DNA of 64,000 bases from Pelodera strongyloides (lineage: Eukaryota > Nematoda > Chromadorea > Rhabditida > Rhabditidae), in NCBI GenBank assembly GCA_036852015.1, contig JAANDG010000121.1:124001-188000 (forward strand), given 5' to 3'. Positions 1-11,340 of this stretch are shown here, one piece after another (position 1 is the stretch's first letter; every line of letters begins with the position of its first letter). The notes under the pieces are model-generated. The model saw only the letters and a list, made by a program, of their open reading frames with translations, was not told where the DNA came from and searched no databases. The position numbers and the translations under genes were made by a program.

Positions 1-2461
1 ATTATTTTGCTATTTTTATTATGTTGTATATAAATAGGTATAATTTAAATAAAAATCAATAAACATCATGTAGATTTTAATAGACAGGAAGCCAGAAAAA
101 AAATATAAATTAAATGCTCAGGATAGCGCGGCACGCGGACAATTACAGTATTCCTTACTTGGATAATTAGAAATTAGAATATAATTAGCATACAATTAAA
201 AAAAATGCAAATATTATCCAGGATTCGCCCCATTAATCATGCAAAGGTGTCAGGCAATGCCCAAAATCCTAGACATCGTCATGGTGACGAACAAAGCAGA
301 GAAAATAGGGAATACGCACCGATTCATCTTGTTTACACCGTATGCAGCTGGCAATCCAGCTAAGCTAATATGCTAATTTCTATGTTGGTCTATGCTAATT
401 TTTAATATCAAACAATAAATAGGTTAAAAGCTTTATTTCCACTCATTGTTGATTATAAAAATGTGTTATTTGATGTTATTCAGATGTATCCCATACAATT
501 GTGAGAAATTCTACAAATTTTAAAGCATATTTTATTTTTATTTAATTATACGACTAGCGGAAGGACGAATGAGTAGAAATATAACAACTCAAAAATATAG
601 ATGCCTGCTTCCAATGGGACGTTGTCCAGTGTGTATATATTGGAATTCGGAAGCCCAATTTAGTACAGAATAGGCCCAAAATTAGACTGAAGACAAGGCG
701 AGAAGAAGAAGTTTAATTCGATAGAAAGAGGCCAACCAACGAGATGAGTCGCAATACATAGTCTACAAGCTTCTGTCAAACTAAACAAAGTAAAAACGGT
801 ATAGGCAAATAGGAAAATTTAGTAATACTAGAAGAAATTATGTGTAGTAGGAATCTCTACAGGGAAAATCCATATAAAATGGTAGTCACTATTTATTGAG
901 AATCTTATTCTTGGTGGAAAACGTAATTTTAGGAAATAATTCTAGCATGCATTGTTCCTTACAACAAACAATGTGTTATCAACTATCAAGCAGCAGAAAT
1001 TCTGCACTAGTATTAGTATGGATGTGTACAATTAATAAAAGAAAAATATTGTAAACAATAGCTTTAAAAAATAAGTGGGATAAAAATTGTACAAAGTGCG
1101 AACCCGCAATCCAGGTAAAGGTCGGCCGTAAATATAAGGTGTAGGGGAGTCTTTGTGTGTAACATTAGAAGGTCACTCTGTTAGATCTGTGATCTGGCCG
1201 GAAGGAGCTAGGAATACAACAGAAATTGGGAAAATATTGATTATATTTAAATTTAATAAATACAGTAATACAAAAATATTCTCTGGGATGGTTAACTTTC
1301 TAATAATGGTAATATTTTAACGAAGTTCCAGTATGCAAAAAAAGGAGAAGTGTACTGTGTTGTAATATACAAATAGAAAACACAAACACAGAAAAGAAGA
1401 GGAACTGAATTAGTGTGCACAACAAAGGTGAACGATGTGGGTTTCTAAGAAAAGGAATAAATTGATTCCTTTGTGGCTAGGTCATGTTTAGTCAATAAAA
1501 GAACTGTGTTATAGAGACTGTGCACCCGCAATGTAAGAGATAAGCATCTAGCCGACCACTATCTGCTCATGCAGTTTGAGTGTTCGACTCCCGCGAATGC
1601 TGAGTATTTTGCGTTTAAAAACTTTCGACCGTAACGTGACTCCTCACAAACAAACAAACATACAAACTTTGTAACGTGGGTAAAAAGCCTTACGAGAACA
1701 TGGGTACATGGAAAATATTCTCACTATTTACAAATTTTTAAAAGGGGTTGTGCTGTAGAAGTGTTTACTAAATTACGAATTGTATTTTCTACATCTTGCG
1801 GTACCCCCGCCGTGATTTCTGTTGTGTAAAATCTCCGCGGGTGTTTATTCTGCGGATTATCTTGTGTGCGTTTATAAACGCCGAGTTTAACTGGCGCCAC
1901 ACGCCCAACCACCATATTATGTATGCAGATACATCGATTATGTATACACAGTTGAAATTGAAGTAGTATGATTTTCCACCTACACACTACGTACAAACTA
2001 CAAATGAAAAACAAGCTGGAAAATACGTTTCACAATGTTGATAGCTGGTGGGCCCAAGAAATCTTGAAAACTTGAAATTATGACTAGAACGTAGGAAGTA
2101 CTGAAAGAAAATATGCATTTATTTCTTAGAATGTTAAGAAAGGAGCTAGAGATTGGGCGGCTGAGGGTGTATAAAGGGTCAGGTGTTATAGCGGCTGCTA
2201 GCGGTAGATTAGCTCCGGTTACGCGATCAAGAGACGCCTAGTGGAGCTATGCGAAAGACGACCAGAGGGTCTGTGTATATGTACAACCCTAACACTTTGT
2301 ATTTCAGGCATAAACCACAAACTACAGAGATAAGATATTCACATACAATTAAATTAAGTCAGAGTACACGGTTCGCTATGCATATTTTACACGAATAAAA
2401 TAATAAGAATATTGTTTATTTAAACACCAACATGGAATACATTCAAAAATTAGAAAGAATA
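1..2461. other. Intergenic, no recognised gene
   Basis: This AT-rich stretch has no gene I can identify. On the minus strand, positions 1724-2014 hold a 96-codon open frame whose second half (from about 1910 down to 1727) has protein-like composition without low complexity. I found no splice partner, signal or family for it, so I do not call it a gene. Confidence 0.5.
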
Positions 2462-2901
2462 TTAAAGGATCGCAGTCACTCCAAAATCATCATTTTGCTT
2501 CGAGTTTACTTGAATTTAGTAAAGAATAAGGAAAAATACTTTACCAAAACCGAATAATTTGAATTTCGACTCAGGGGGTGAACAAGTAGAAAAGTAGTTC
2601 TACTTAACTACCGCGGGATTATGAAACGTGTAGTGATATGCCTGCAGATCCTTGCAGTATATGTAAAGATATGATATGCAGATATTTGCCGGAATAATTT
2701 GCATACTCCCGAACGGGAAGCAGCTGTATGAACACGTTTCGTGATCCTGCGGTAGTTAAGTAGAACTACTTTTCTAATTGTTCACTCCCTGAGTTGGAAT
2801 TCAAATTATTCGGTTTTGGTAAAGTATTTGTCTCTATTCTTTACTAAATACAAGTAAACTCGAAGAAAAACGACGATTTTGTAGTGACTGCTATCCTTTA
2901 A
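2462..2901. repeat. Palindromic element with TTAA ends (family E)
   Basis: This is an imperfect inverted repeat of about 440 bp. The left end reads TTAAAGGATCGCAGTCACT and the right end is its near complement, AGTGACTGCTATCCTTTAA. Both arms carry matching blocks, for example GAATAATTTGAATT and AGAAAAGTAGTTCTACTTAA, around a central region near 2640-2740. The layout is that of a non-autonomous MITE with a TTAA target site. No coding capacity is seen. Confidence 0.8.
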
Positions 2902-4390
2902 GAATTGCAATTGACGGCATTTGATAGTTGATATTGTTGATATTTACATTGCAGCTGAGAACTGTTCTAAACTCCATGTCTGATAGCGTAAGTGTGTGCC
3001 AGGAAGTACGTAAACCGTAAACCCCTCTTGTATACCGTATTGGGCTGTCAATAATCTCACCAAAATTTATTTATTTGCATATGCTTCTGTGCGCCGCAAT
3101 TCCGCTCAAATATGCATTGGGTGAGAATGGGGGGAAGGGTCCTAACTTGACTTGTGTACGATTTCTGAGAAAGGTAAACAAAGATAAACCGATAAACGAT
3201 TAAATTCAGAATATATTACCCATACGTATTTTTAAAAATGAACTACATACGTTAGAGGCTGTAGATCATAGATCATAGCATGAAATTTGATGGTGTAATT
3301 AATAGATCGGAAGATGTAATGAAGTTTAATTTTTTACGATTTGCAATATGTTTGTTTTTAACCAGTAGCTTAATTTAAAAGTCGTAGTCTCCTAAACTCC
3401 TAAACAGTCTCTGAAGTTCAGGTCGGAAAATCTTAGAATTTGCAACACCACCTGCGTAGAAAAAGTATGGCACTCAAACACATTGTATAAAGTTGGAGCT
3501 GATAAAATACAAAGAAAACTTCAATAAGCTACAAACTACAATCGACCGCCCGGACGGGCTGTGCAGTTCGAATATATCGACTGACAAACAAAATGTACGA
3601 GAACTGGCGCTGATCCGGCCCTGCTGAGCTAAAGAATGTGTTCGGTGCGGCATGGAGGCACGAGACGGATCAGCAGGCGAGAGAGTGGGCACAACAGGAG
3701 AATCCGACGGTTGGAGGAGATGAGAGAGCATTAGAATGCGTTTTAAAAAAGCTGTTTCACAAAAGTTCATTCACACACACACTAGACTACTCATATTTCA
3801 TATTTCATAGTTTCAGGGAAATATGCAAATTTCGTTAATTTATTGATTATATTGTGTTTTTGGAGCATACGCAGACTACGGTACCAATTCGCTGTATTAG
3901 ATAACAGTAAGGTTATAGATATAAACATGAGCATGATTAGGTTTTTGAATTGATTTACAATTACTGAAAACTGATTTACTGAAAAAGTTTTCAGCGAACT
4001 TCATTAGAAAACTTTGGCAAATAACCTTCTAACAAAATATACGCATACGGACGGTCGGTATATTACAAAGCTGTGAAACACTGTTATAATTCCACCGAAA
4101 GGTGACACTTTCGTTTTAGTATCTATAGCGTGTGTAACTATTACAGGTCTAGTAAATTTTATTTTCCAAAATGTATCTTTCTCAAAATGAACTTTTCAAA
4201 ACTCTGAATTATGAAAAGGAACGAATTTGTAAAAGAAGACTCTACAAAAGAATTTTATATAATAAAAAGGGGAACCAAAAATGAGATTTTCCAAAAGAAA
4301 AACAGTCCACTCCTCGTAAAAATACACGCAGAAAATTGATCGATTTGAAATCGAAGAAAAAAATAGAACACGAAAAGTTTTGGCAATAGA
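2902..4390. other. Intergenic, nothing recognised
   Basis: No exon, RNA gene or clear repeat is recognised. Open frames at 3474-3770 (-) and 3638-3838 (+) overlap on opposite strands and match nothing I know. Confidence 0.5.
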
Positions 4391-4407
4391 AAGAGTGAGA
4401 GAGAAAG

Positions 4408-4467
<60 letters not shown>

Positions 4468-4495
4468 AGAGATAGCTGTAGAGTAAGAGAGAGAG
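4391..4495. repeat. GA microsatellite
   Basis: Near-pure (GA)n tract with a few interruptions. Read on the minus strand it creates a spurious Ser-Leu open frame. Confidence 0.95.
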
Positions 4496-4780
4496 GGAAA
4501 ATTAAAGCAGTGTCGCTGTGAAAAACAAGCCTGCAGTACGCAGTACTATTGAAAGCTTGCATGAACCATCATTTTTGAAGTTTGATAACTTACTATAAAA
4601 TCTTTGAAATTATGTTTAAAAAAATTATTTTAACTTATTCAAAAGGTTAGAAGCCTTCGTGCCACCGCTCTAACTTCTAATGAATAATGTTGTTTAAAGC
4701 GGAACAACTTGGGTTATTGGCGGTTCTCTCAAGGTATAATATACAATACCTTTCTTTGTAAATTGTAAGCATCCTACAGT

Positions 4781-4924
4781 GGCCGTATGCACGAACACTG
4801 GGAGCCTTCCCGGGTGGGAAAATTTGTCTCTGCGTGTCGCTGATTCGAGTGATCCCTATCCGTCTCTCACATCCCACTGGGAGGCTGGGAGCATATCCCG
4901 GTGCTCGTGCTCGTGCATACGGCC
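4781..4924. repeat. Short inverted-repeat element (family D, copy 3)
   Basis: Starts GGCCGTATGCACGA and ends TCGTGCATACGGCC, an exact 14 bp terminal inverted repeat. The inner parts (GGGAGCCTTCCC and GGGAGGCTGGGA) are also loosely complementary. The ends resemble those at 37902-38110 and 54537-54674 (GGCCGTATTCA-type), so all three are placed in one MITE-like family. Confidence 0.7.
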
Positions 4925-5672
4925 ACAGAATGCTACAGTACATACCCTAACTTACCTTGAAGATTATACAAATGAGTTAGTAGGTTCAATTGTCCTACGA
5001 AGGACTGCATAAACAAACCCCATTCTGCCATCTTAAAGTAGATTCCGTCTTTTGTCATATTTAGCAATAAACTTTACGCAGCTTTTTGCGCAAATTGCCT
5101 CAATTAAATTATCTCAATGTTTAGTCGTTTAGTGCGAAACCAGTTTTTTGATTTGAGAATGTGGCACGTTAGGGCACGCAGTCATGAAAGAAGGTACAAT
5201 GTGAAAGAAGGTTCAATAAAACGGAAGGAAAGAGCACAACTGTAACAAATGCACATGTGAAACCTTTATGTTGTGTTAAATGATTCTGAGAAATCACTGA
5301 AACACCCGTCGAACAAACGTTGGGTTCTGTGCGACCAGCAGGAGTAAGTGTGCGCCGTACGGGTGCCTGGGATATGCCAACGTTTGGTTTACCGTTTACG
5401 TCACTGGTACACTACGGCACTTGTAAGTTTTAAAGATACGGCTGCGAAAAACGCTTCCTACTACTCACGGAAGTCGCATCGCAGTATGCATTGAAAAGAT
5501 TATCCCCGTAGTGCCAGTACAATCTTGGAAACTGGGCATATTTGCTTAGTTCTTATGTGATGTTAATTGTCAACAAATCGCAGTATTGCCTTATAAAATT
5601 CAAATCCCAAAATAAAATATCTTTTATATTTTGCATGAATAGTAGTAAAACAACACAATTGGCAAAAATGCG
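4925..5672. other. Intergenic, nothing recognised
   Basis: No gene or repeat is recognised between the family D element and the 3' end of the secreted-peptide gene. Confidence 0.5.
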
Positions 5673-5678
5673 TTTATT
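5673..5678 (-). terminator. Polyadenylation signal AATAAA
   Basis: AATAAA on the minus strand, about 120 bases past the stop codon of the secreted-peptide gene. Confidence 0.6.
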
Positions 5679-5798
5679 GATTGGAATCATGTATGGCAAG
5701 TTTTTTGAATGTTGAAAAATTACAAAATTTGTAAACGGGTATATTCGTTGAATCGTCGTTTGTACAGTCACAAGCTTCTGAACTTTCGCTTGAATGTT

Positions 5799-6470
5799 CT
5801 AGTTCTTCAAGTTGTTCAAGATTCCTGAGCGGGGTGCATCACCCTGGGGAGCGGCTCGCTGAGGTCCAGGGTTTCCTCCCTTGTTGGATCCCCAGGCGTA
5901 GTAGGCGGGGTAGCCGGCGTATCCTGCATAAGCGGGGTATGCGGCGTACCCGCCGTAGTATGCGGCAGGGTATCCATAGCTCGGGGCATAGGCAACCTAA
6001 AAGGATCTAAGTTAGAAGAGGCCTTTTTATTTTTGGCTACGGTAAGCTGTACGGTACATAGAAATGGATTTACGAAGTAATCTTTGGCTGCAGAAAAGGC
6101 TGAACTAGTTGAAATATTGTGAACAGCTTTTTGGACTCCTCGCTACTGAGGTAGTATAACAAGTACTGCTTGTTGTGACCATTTTTGCCCTTTTGTTAGC
6201 TAATCCAAACTAAAATAAACCGAAACTTACATATTGAGCATCAGCCACGGAGGCGAGCACGCAGGCGAGGGCAGCGATGGCGAAACTGAATAAAAATATA
6301 ATCAAACATTCATAAAACGTATTTCTAAGATGATGCATGTCGAGACGGGGCTGTGTTTGGATACAAAAGGTTTTTTTATTTAAAATTATTCAAAAGTTGT
6401 CGACGGTCTGCTGTAAGAGAAAGATTCAAACTAAATGTAAAATATATAAAACTTACACCTTGGCGATCAT
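5799..6470 (-). CDS. Small secreted Tyr/Gly/Ala/Pro-rich peptide precursor
   Basis: Three coding exons on the minus strand (6457-6470, 6231-6285, 5799-5996) join in phase to give 88 residues. Residues 1-21 (starting MIAKVFAIAALACVLASVAD) form a signal peptide, with likely cleavage after ADA. Residues 24-57 are a repetitive YGGY/AAYPAY/AGY stretch ending YYAW. The last 30 residues are polar (GSNKGGNPGP...GILNNLKN). Introns begin GTAAGT, GTAAGT and end TTCAG, TTTTAG-like. A TATA box lies at 6531-6537 and AATAAA at 5673. Composition resembles nematode YGGY-type antimicrobial/neuropeptide-like peptides and some cuticle-associated proteins; I cannot tell which. It lacks dibasic processing sites between repeats, which argues against a multi-peptide precursor. 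Confidence 0.87.
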
Positions 6471-6530
6471 TGTATAGATGAAGTGTTTGACTGTTGTAAG
6501 AAGTCGTACATTTTCTGACAAACGTTCACA

Positions 6531-6537
6531 TTTTATA
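6531..6537 (-). promoter_or_regulatory. TATA box of the secreted-peptide gene
   Basis: TATAAAA on the minus strand, 60 bases upstream of the start codon at 6470. This fits a transcription start near 6500 and a 5' UTR of roughly 30 bases. Confidence 0.6.
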
Positions 6538-6640
6538 CTCAACGAGTACTGGGTAGTTAGTTTATTTGTCGACGACTTCGGAAGCAACGGCAAACTCTAC
6601 TCTGTTCTTTTTATGAAAATGCTTGATGTCTCAGAATTTT

Positions 6641-6740
6641 TAAGAGAGACCTTAGAGAGGAGAGAGAGAGGGAGAGAGAGAGAAAGAGAATAAGAAAGAG
6701 AGAGAGAAGACATAATAGAGACAGGGAAAGAGAGAAAATA
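6641..6740. repeat. GA microsatellite
   Basis: Interrupted GA/GAAA tract just upstream of the secreted-peptide promoter. Confidence 0.9.
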
Positions 6741-7061
6741 GAAGGGTTATTTGCCTTGTACATCAGCTTCTGTGTGAAATAAGGAACAAGGCAAACAGAT
6801 CGGCCTATAACAAAAGGACTAGGGGAAAGTAACAAAGGAAATGACAATCCAATGGGAAAAGTCAGAATTTGTCAGTAAATAAATGACAATTGTCATGTCA
6901 AATGACAAAGAATAACAGAAAAGTTATGTTTGATGCGAGGATGAGTAGTTTTGAGACCCAACAAGAGAAGCAAACTATAGTATTCTATTAATTACACTCG
7001 ACTATATATTGACAAAAAAAAATCAAATAATTTTGAATCTCGCTCTATCGATGACTTATTG

Positions 7062-7426
7062 TTAAAGCGAATATGTAGGCACTCAAAATGCGCAAAACAC
7101 ACGCAAAACTAGAGTTTCCACACCAGACGTGACTTTAAATAGGCGGCTGAATATGCAAATGTGAATATTCGAATTTGCATGCAAATATGTCTCTGAGTAA
7201 TGCAATTTCACGATATCTGTATGTATATTTGAAAAAATTTCCATTGACCCCGTCGATGTATGGCATCGTCTCAAGTAACGCGTTTACTATGGAAAGGATG
7301 AACTTTGTGGTTTATTTTCTGCTAACTGGGGTTCTTTGAACAACTTTTGTTATTGTTTCCTTAATGGGGAACATACATTCTATCAACACAGCTTAACTTC
7401 AAAAAGGGCGTACATATTCCCTTTAA
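7062..7426. repeat. TTAA-ended inverted-repeat element (family C, copy 1)
   Basis: Left end TTAAAGCGAATATGTAGGC; right end GGGCGTACATATTCCCTTTA plus A, its near complement. The interior has an internal palindrome (ATTCGAATTTGCATGC region near 7150-7190). The final TTAA is shared with the next element, which starts at 7423. Confidence 0.75.
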
Positions 7427-7588
7427 AGCGAAATGCTAGCCCCTTTGGAAAATTTACATATGATAAGCAAATCCTATGTATCCTATGTTAATTTTGTACG
7501 ATCGTCCAATCGTACAAAATTAGCATGGGATACATAGGTTTTGCTTATCATATGCAAATTTTCCAAAGGGGCTAGCATTTCGCTTTAA
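7423..7588. repeat. Near-perfect palindrome with TTAA ends (family B, copy 1)
   Basis: A 166 bp near-perfect palindrome. It opens TTAAAGCGAAATGCTAGCCC and closes with the complement, with arms of about 75 bases around a short centre (GATCGTCCAATCGTAC). Copies lie at 34177-34347 and 47985-48155. The outer 12 bases equal those of family A. RNA across it would fold into one long hairpin. Confidence 0.92.
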
Positions 7589-10500
7589 GAAGAGAGGGAT
7601 ACATCACACAAGGAAGACAGATCTGTGTTATACGTTGTTTGTGAAACGCATACTGTCTACAACATGTTATAGGCAAGCTTTGCCTTCCGACTCAAACGGA
7701 CAAGAAAGTTAGACAGTATACGATTCAAAACCACACGCAATATCGGTTTGAAGGAAACGTCAGCAACGATTTTTCCGTTTTACATCGGTTTCAACTGAAT
7801 ATAAAGTATTAATATACCAGAACGGCTGGCGTCTGAGGCGCCTTTCCCTACTTATGAAACGTCTGTAACGTAGATGAAAATCCTTACGAATGAAGACATA
7901 CATCGTAAGTTTTCATGAGGATATTCTAAGTTGAGCTGCGGCACTCTTTTATATCCAAAGCGGGACATTTACTCGAATTCTACTTCCGTAACGTGAGTGC
8001 TAGCGCACGCTACAGTTACTCTTCTATATAATAAGATAATAAGATACGATGCAAGGACACGATTCGTGTATTTTGTCCGGCAAGAAGTATGTACTTCAAG
8101 TCAAGTTAGTTATACTTTGTATGGTTCCGAGAAGCTACTAATGACCAAGATACTCTGCTTATTTGTTTTGCAAGGGTGACTCTATGGTCTTTTATCATAA
8201 GACGTGGAGTAGAAACAAAAACTAATTAGTAATTGCTCAAATAATGATCCCTTTCCACTCCCGTTCTCGCACGTCCTTTATCTCTATCACCTGACCGCCT
8301 GCTCTCTCTCTCCCTCTCTCTCTCTATCTCCCTCTCTCTTTATCTCCATCATCTGACTTTTCACCATGGTAGAAATGATGTCTTAATTCCGCTCTCCATA
8401 TGGACTCATACTTTCTGTTTTTCATCGACAGCCGAACTTCAATTTTTCTAAATTATTTAGTAGTGTTGAAGGAAGTGGATACATTTTTCTGAACCGATGC
8501 TGGTGTCTCCGAGGTCTAATAGAATATGAAACATGCCCGTCATAGCTATCTAGCTCATCCAAACTATCCAAATCACGTGAAAGTTATTTCACTGTATAAA
8601 TTTACCTCGTCCATTTCTTTCGTGTGGAAAACCGTTGGGTTGTGCGCGATTTTCCAGCGTTTTTCCTATTCGCGCACTTCTGGCGCTCATGCGGCCCACA
8701 CTCAGCGGTTGTGCCGCATAATCTATGTGGGCGGTCACGACTCTTTGCGCGCCTCCTTCTGCAACCAACAACAGCATAAATGTTTTACGTTGTTGTGAGT
8801 GAAATGCAACTGCCGTGATGGACATGGCATAGCATCCCCAGACGAACCCATAAAATATATCTTCACCTTGTTTTTATGTAATTTATGTTACTTTATTGCG
8901 CTATAAGAACGGTAGATAGCCCAATGGGCCCATCGAGTGACTAATTAAACGACAATGAAACATTTTGCTTAAAAATTTCCCCAAAATTTTGCCCCATTTT
9001 ATGAAAGTGGCTTGTATTCTGCAAATATTCCTGAATATTTCGGTATTACCAAATTTTCAGGATTTTCTTTATCATCAGCGAGTTGTCTCCTTACTTATAA
9101 CTAACTTTCTTTCTGCTAGTTTTCTGCTTGCTGATTGCGAGAAACGAAACAAACTTCCGGATCACTAAAGTGACTAAAGTAAGGGTAGACAGGACAGGCG
9201 ACGATAACGATGCGGTTAATATCATTATGCTAATGCGCAACTTAGTAGTGTCTCTAGTTATTACACTACACGTACACACTTACCAACATAGTACTCAGAA
9301 TTTCGTATATGATGCTGATAAATGTTATGTTCCTTGGTAGAGCGGCACTTTTACTAATCCGCTATGTCGTACCCTCGTACCAAATAGAGTATGTCAGCGT
9401 GTTTTTTCGTCATTTTCCCACACCCAGCTTACTCGTAGTTTCTCTTGTATTTTCTCAATGTGAGTTCGATTTTGATATGGAATTATACTTTCTTCTGTGT
9501 TACAAGTTCCAAGAAACATATGATGTCTTCACATTGAAACAATTTAAACATTTACTTTAGAGGGATATTCAACCGGGCACAATTGTAAGAAAGGAAAGGA
9601 ATGTAACCATTGACTGTATTTATGATTAAGAGTTTATTTTCTTGTATTTAAAAGTGCAAGCAACTGTGTTTCTTTGCATACAATGTCTACTATTATTTAT
9701 TCATCTCTATTGGTTTCCTTATGTTTCCTTAAAAAAATGGGAATCAAAATGTTAATCGACGAATAGTGGATAGTTCATAATGAGCACGTTTTGAGCTCTC
9801 TAGGTAGCGATGTTCTGAACGAAGCGTAACTATTCTACTAATACTTACGCAGATAATTTCAAGATAGATGTAAGGTCTGCATAGGTAAAAATAAAGGCCG
9901 GCGTAAAGAAAGTTATCCCATTTTTTCTGTGAAAATGCAACATAATTACCCAATCATGCCATTCCACACTGAAAAGGCCAGGCTGACGTAAGAAGGTTAT
10001 ATTGAAGTTATTTCGTGGGGCCAATGTATACGTTTCATATCCATATCCTTTGTAATCTTCATTTGTGCGGCCTTTATTTAGTGAGGCTTTTGCTTTCTGC
10101 GTAAATTGGGACAAACTTCTTTATTTATTTAAAAAAGTGTGATGTTCCAGTGGCACCCAAAATAACTCAGATACTGCATATGATCTCCGAAAATTAAAAT
10201 TTTATTTTAATTTATGGTGGGCCACGTATGATTTTGAAGCCAGCCAAACTACAGCGATAAATTGACAGTTTTCTTAAATTTATGAACCATTATTACGAAT
10301 AATAAATCCCTAAATAAATGTATTTTAACGACATCTAACATTTAAAACAATCAAAACGCTTGGTTTACAGTCATTTGCGTTGGCAGTAAAATTGAAATTT
10401 ACAGTAATAAATTTCGGTCACATTTTGTGTGGGCTGACATGGCCATTACTTTGGTAATGAAATCATGACTTATTTTTCATTATCTACAGTATTTTAATAT

Positions 10501-11138
10501 TTTGTAGGAGTCGCGCACCTGGCCTCGCAGCCAGTATTTAAAGGCAGCTCGACTACCTTGGAGCTCAAACCTACCCAACCTGGACGTCAGCTCTACCAAA
10601 TTTGGCCTCTCCCTCTCTTTCATCATTCTTTCTCTATATTTATAACTCCCTCTCTCTCTCTAATTTATCTTCACTCTTTTCCTACCCGTTCTAGGTCCTA
10701 CTGATCATATGGCTTCTTTTGGAGGTTTCATCGGAAAGTTCAAACCCATACGTCTGAAGTCGTAGCAAGACGTAGGCGTAGATATTAGTTAGTCTTTGAT
10801 ATTATCACTATCACTAAATATCTAGACCATATATTCACAATAGGCTCCGGTTTATAACCCATTTCTATGACAAACAAGTCTCATTTCTGAGTTTCTAAGT
10901 TCTGCGTTCTGTGAATGGTCTTATAGTTGTTTTAATAATTATAGTTCATTGAGAACATAAATAGCACATAATCAAAAGGCAATCATAATTAAACAATGTC
11001 GCTGACCTAACTTTAGAATTTAGAATTGGCCACCGGGAAAATGGGTTGGCCATGCAGCCATGCTGTCTTGCTCTGTGAGACCCCTGCATCAATTCTGCGG
11101 ATTTCGATTGATATAACGAGGAGAACTTATGCTTATCT
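7589..11138. other. Intergenic, CT tract, no recognised gene
   Basis: Contains a CT-rich tract at 8298-8342 and another CT-rich stretch near 10605-10670. Several open frames (8526-8798, 9309-9560, 9845-10114) show no known domain and no convincing splice context. No RNA gene is recognised. Confidence 0.5.
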
Positions 11139-11340
11139 TTAATGCAAAATACGGGCCGGTTTTTGAAACACATCGAGTACATAGTCATTTTTATGCTACT
11201 TATGCAGCGTATGCAAATGAGCACAAATCATAATAAAAAATCTAGCTAAATTCGAGCAAATTAGCATAAATACGTAAAAAAAAAAAAAAAAATTCAGTTG
11301 TCCACGATGCGTTCAAAAACCGGCCAGTATTTCGCTTTAA
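11139..11340. repeat. TTAA-ended inverted-repeat element (family A, copy 1)
   Basis: Diverged family A copy: left end TTAATGCAAAATACGGGCCG, right end ACCGGCCAGTATTTCGCTTT plus AA, with the GGTTTTTGAA / TTCAAAAACC arms. It carries an internal poly-A run at about 11277-11292. Confidence 0.8.

Noticed and set aside
1540..1610. tRNA-like text around GTTCGACTC
   Set aside because: The T-loop-like word is present but there is no matching A box, anticodon arm or acceptor stem pairing.
4242..4562. Ser-Leu-rich open frame on the minus strand (also 36792-37004, 37343-37705, 41004-41372)
   Set aside because: These frames exist only because GA/CT microsatellites lack stop codons; flanks are not protein-like.
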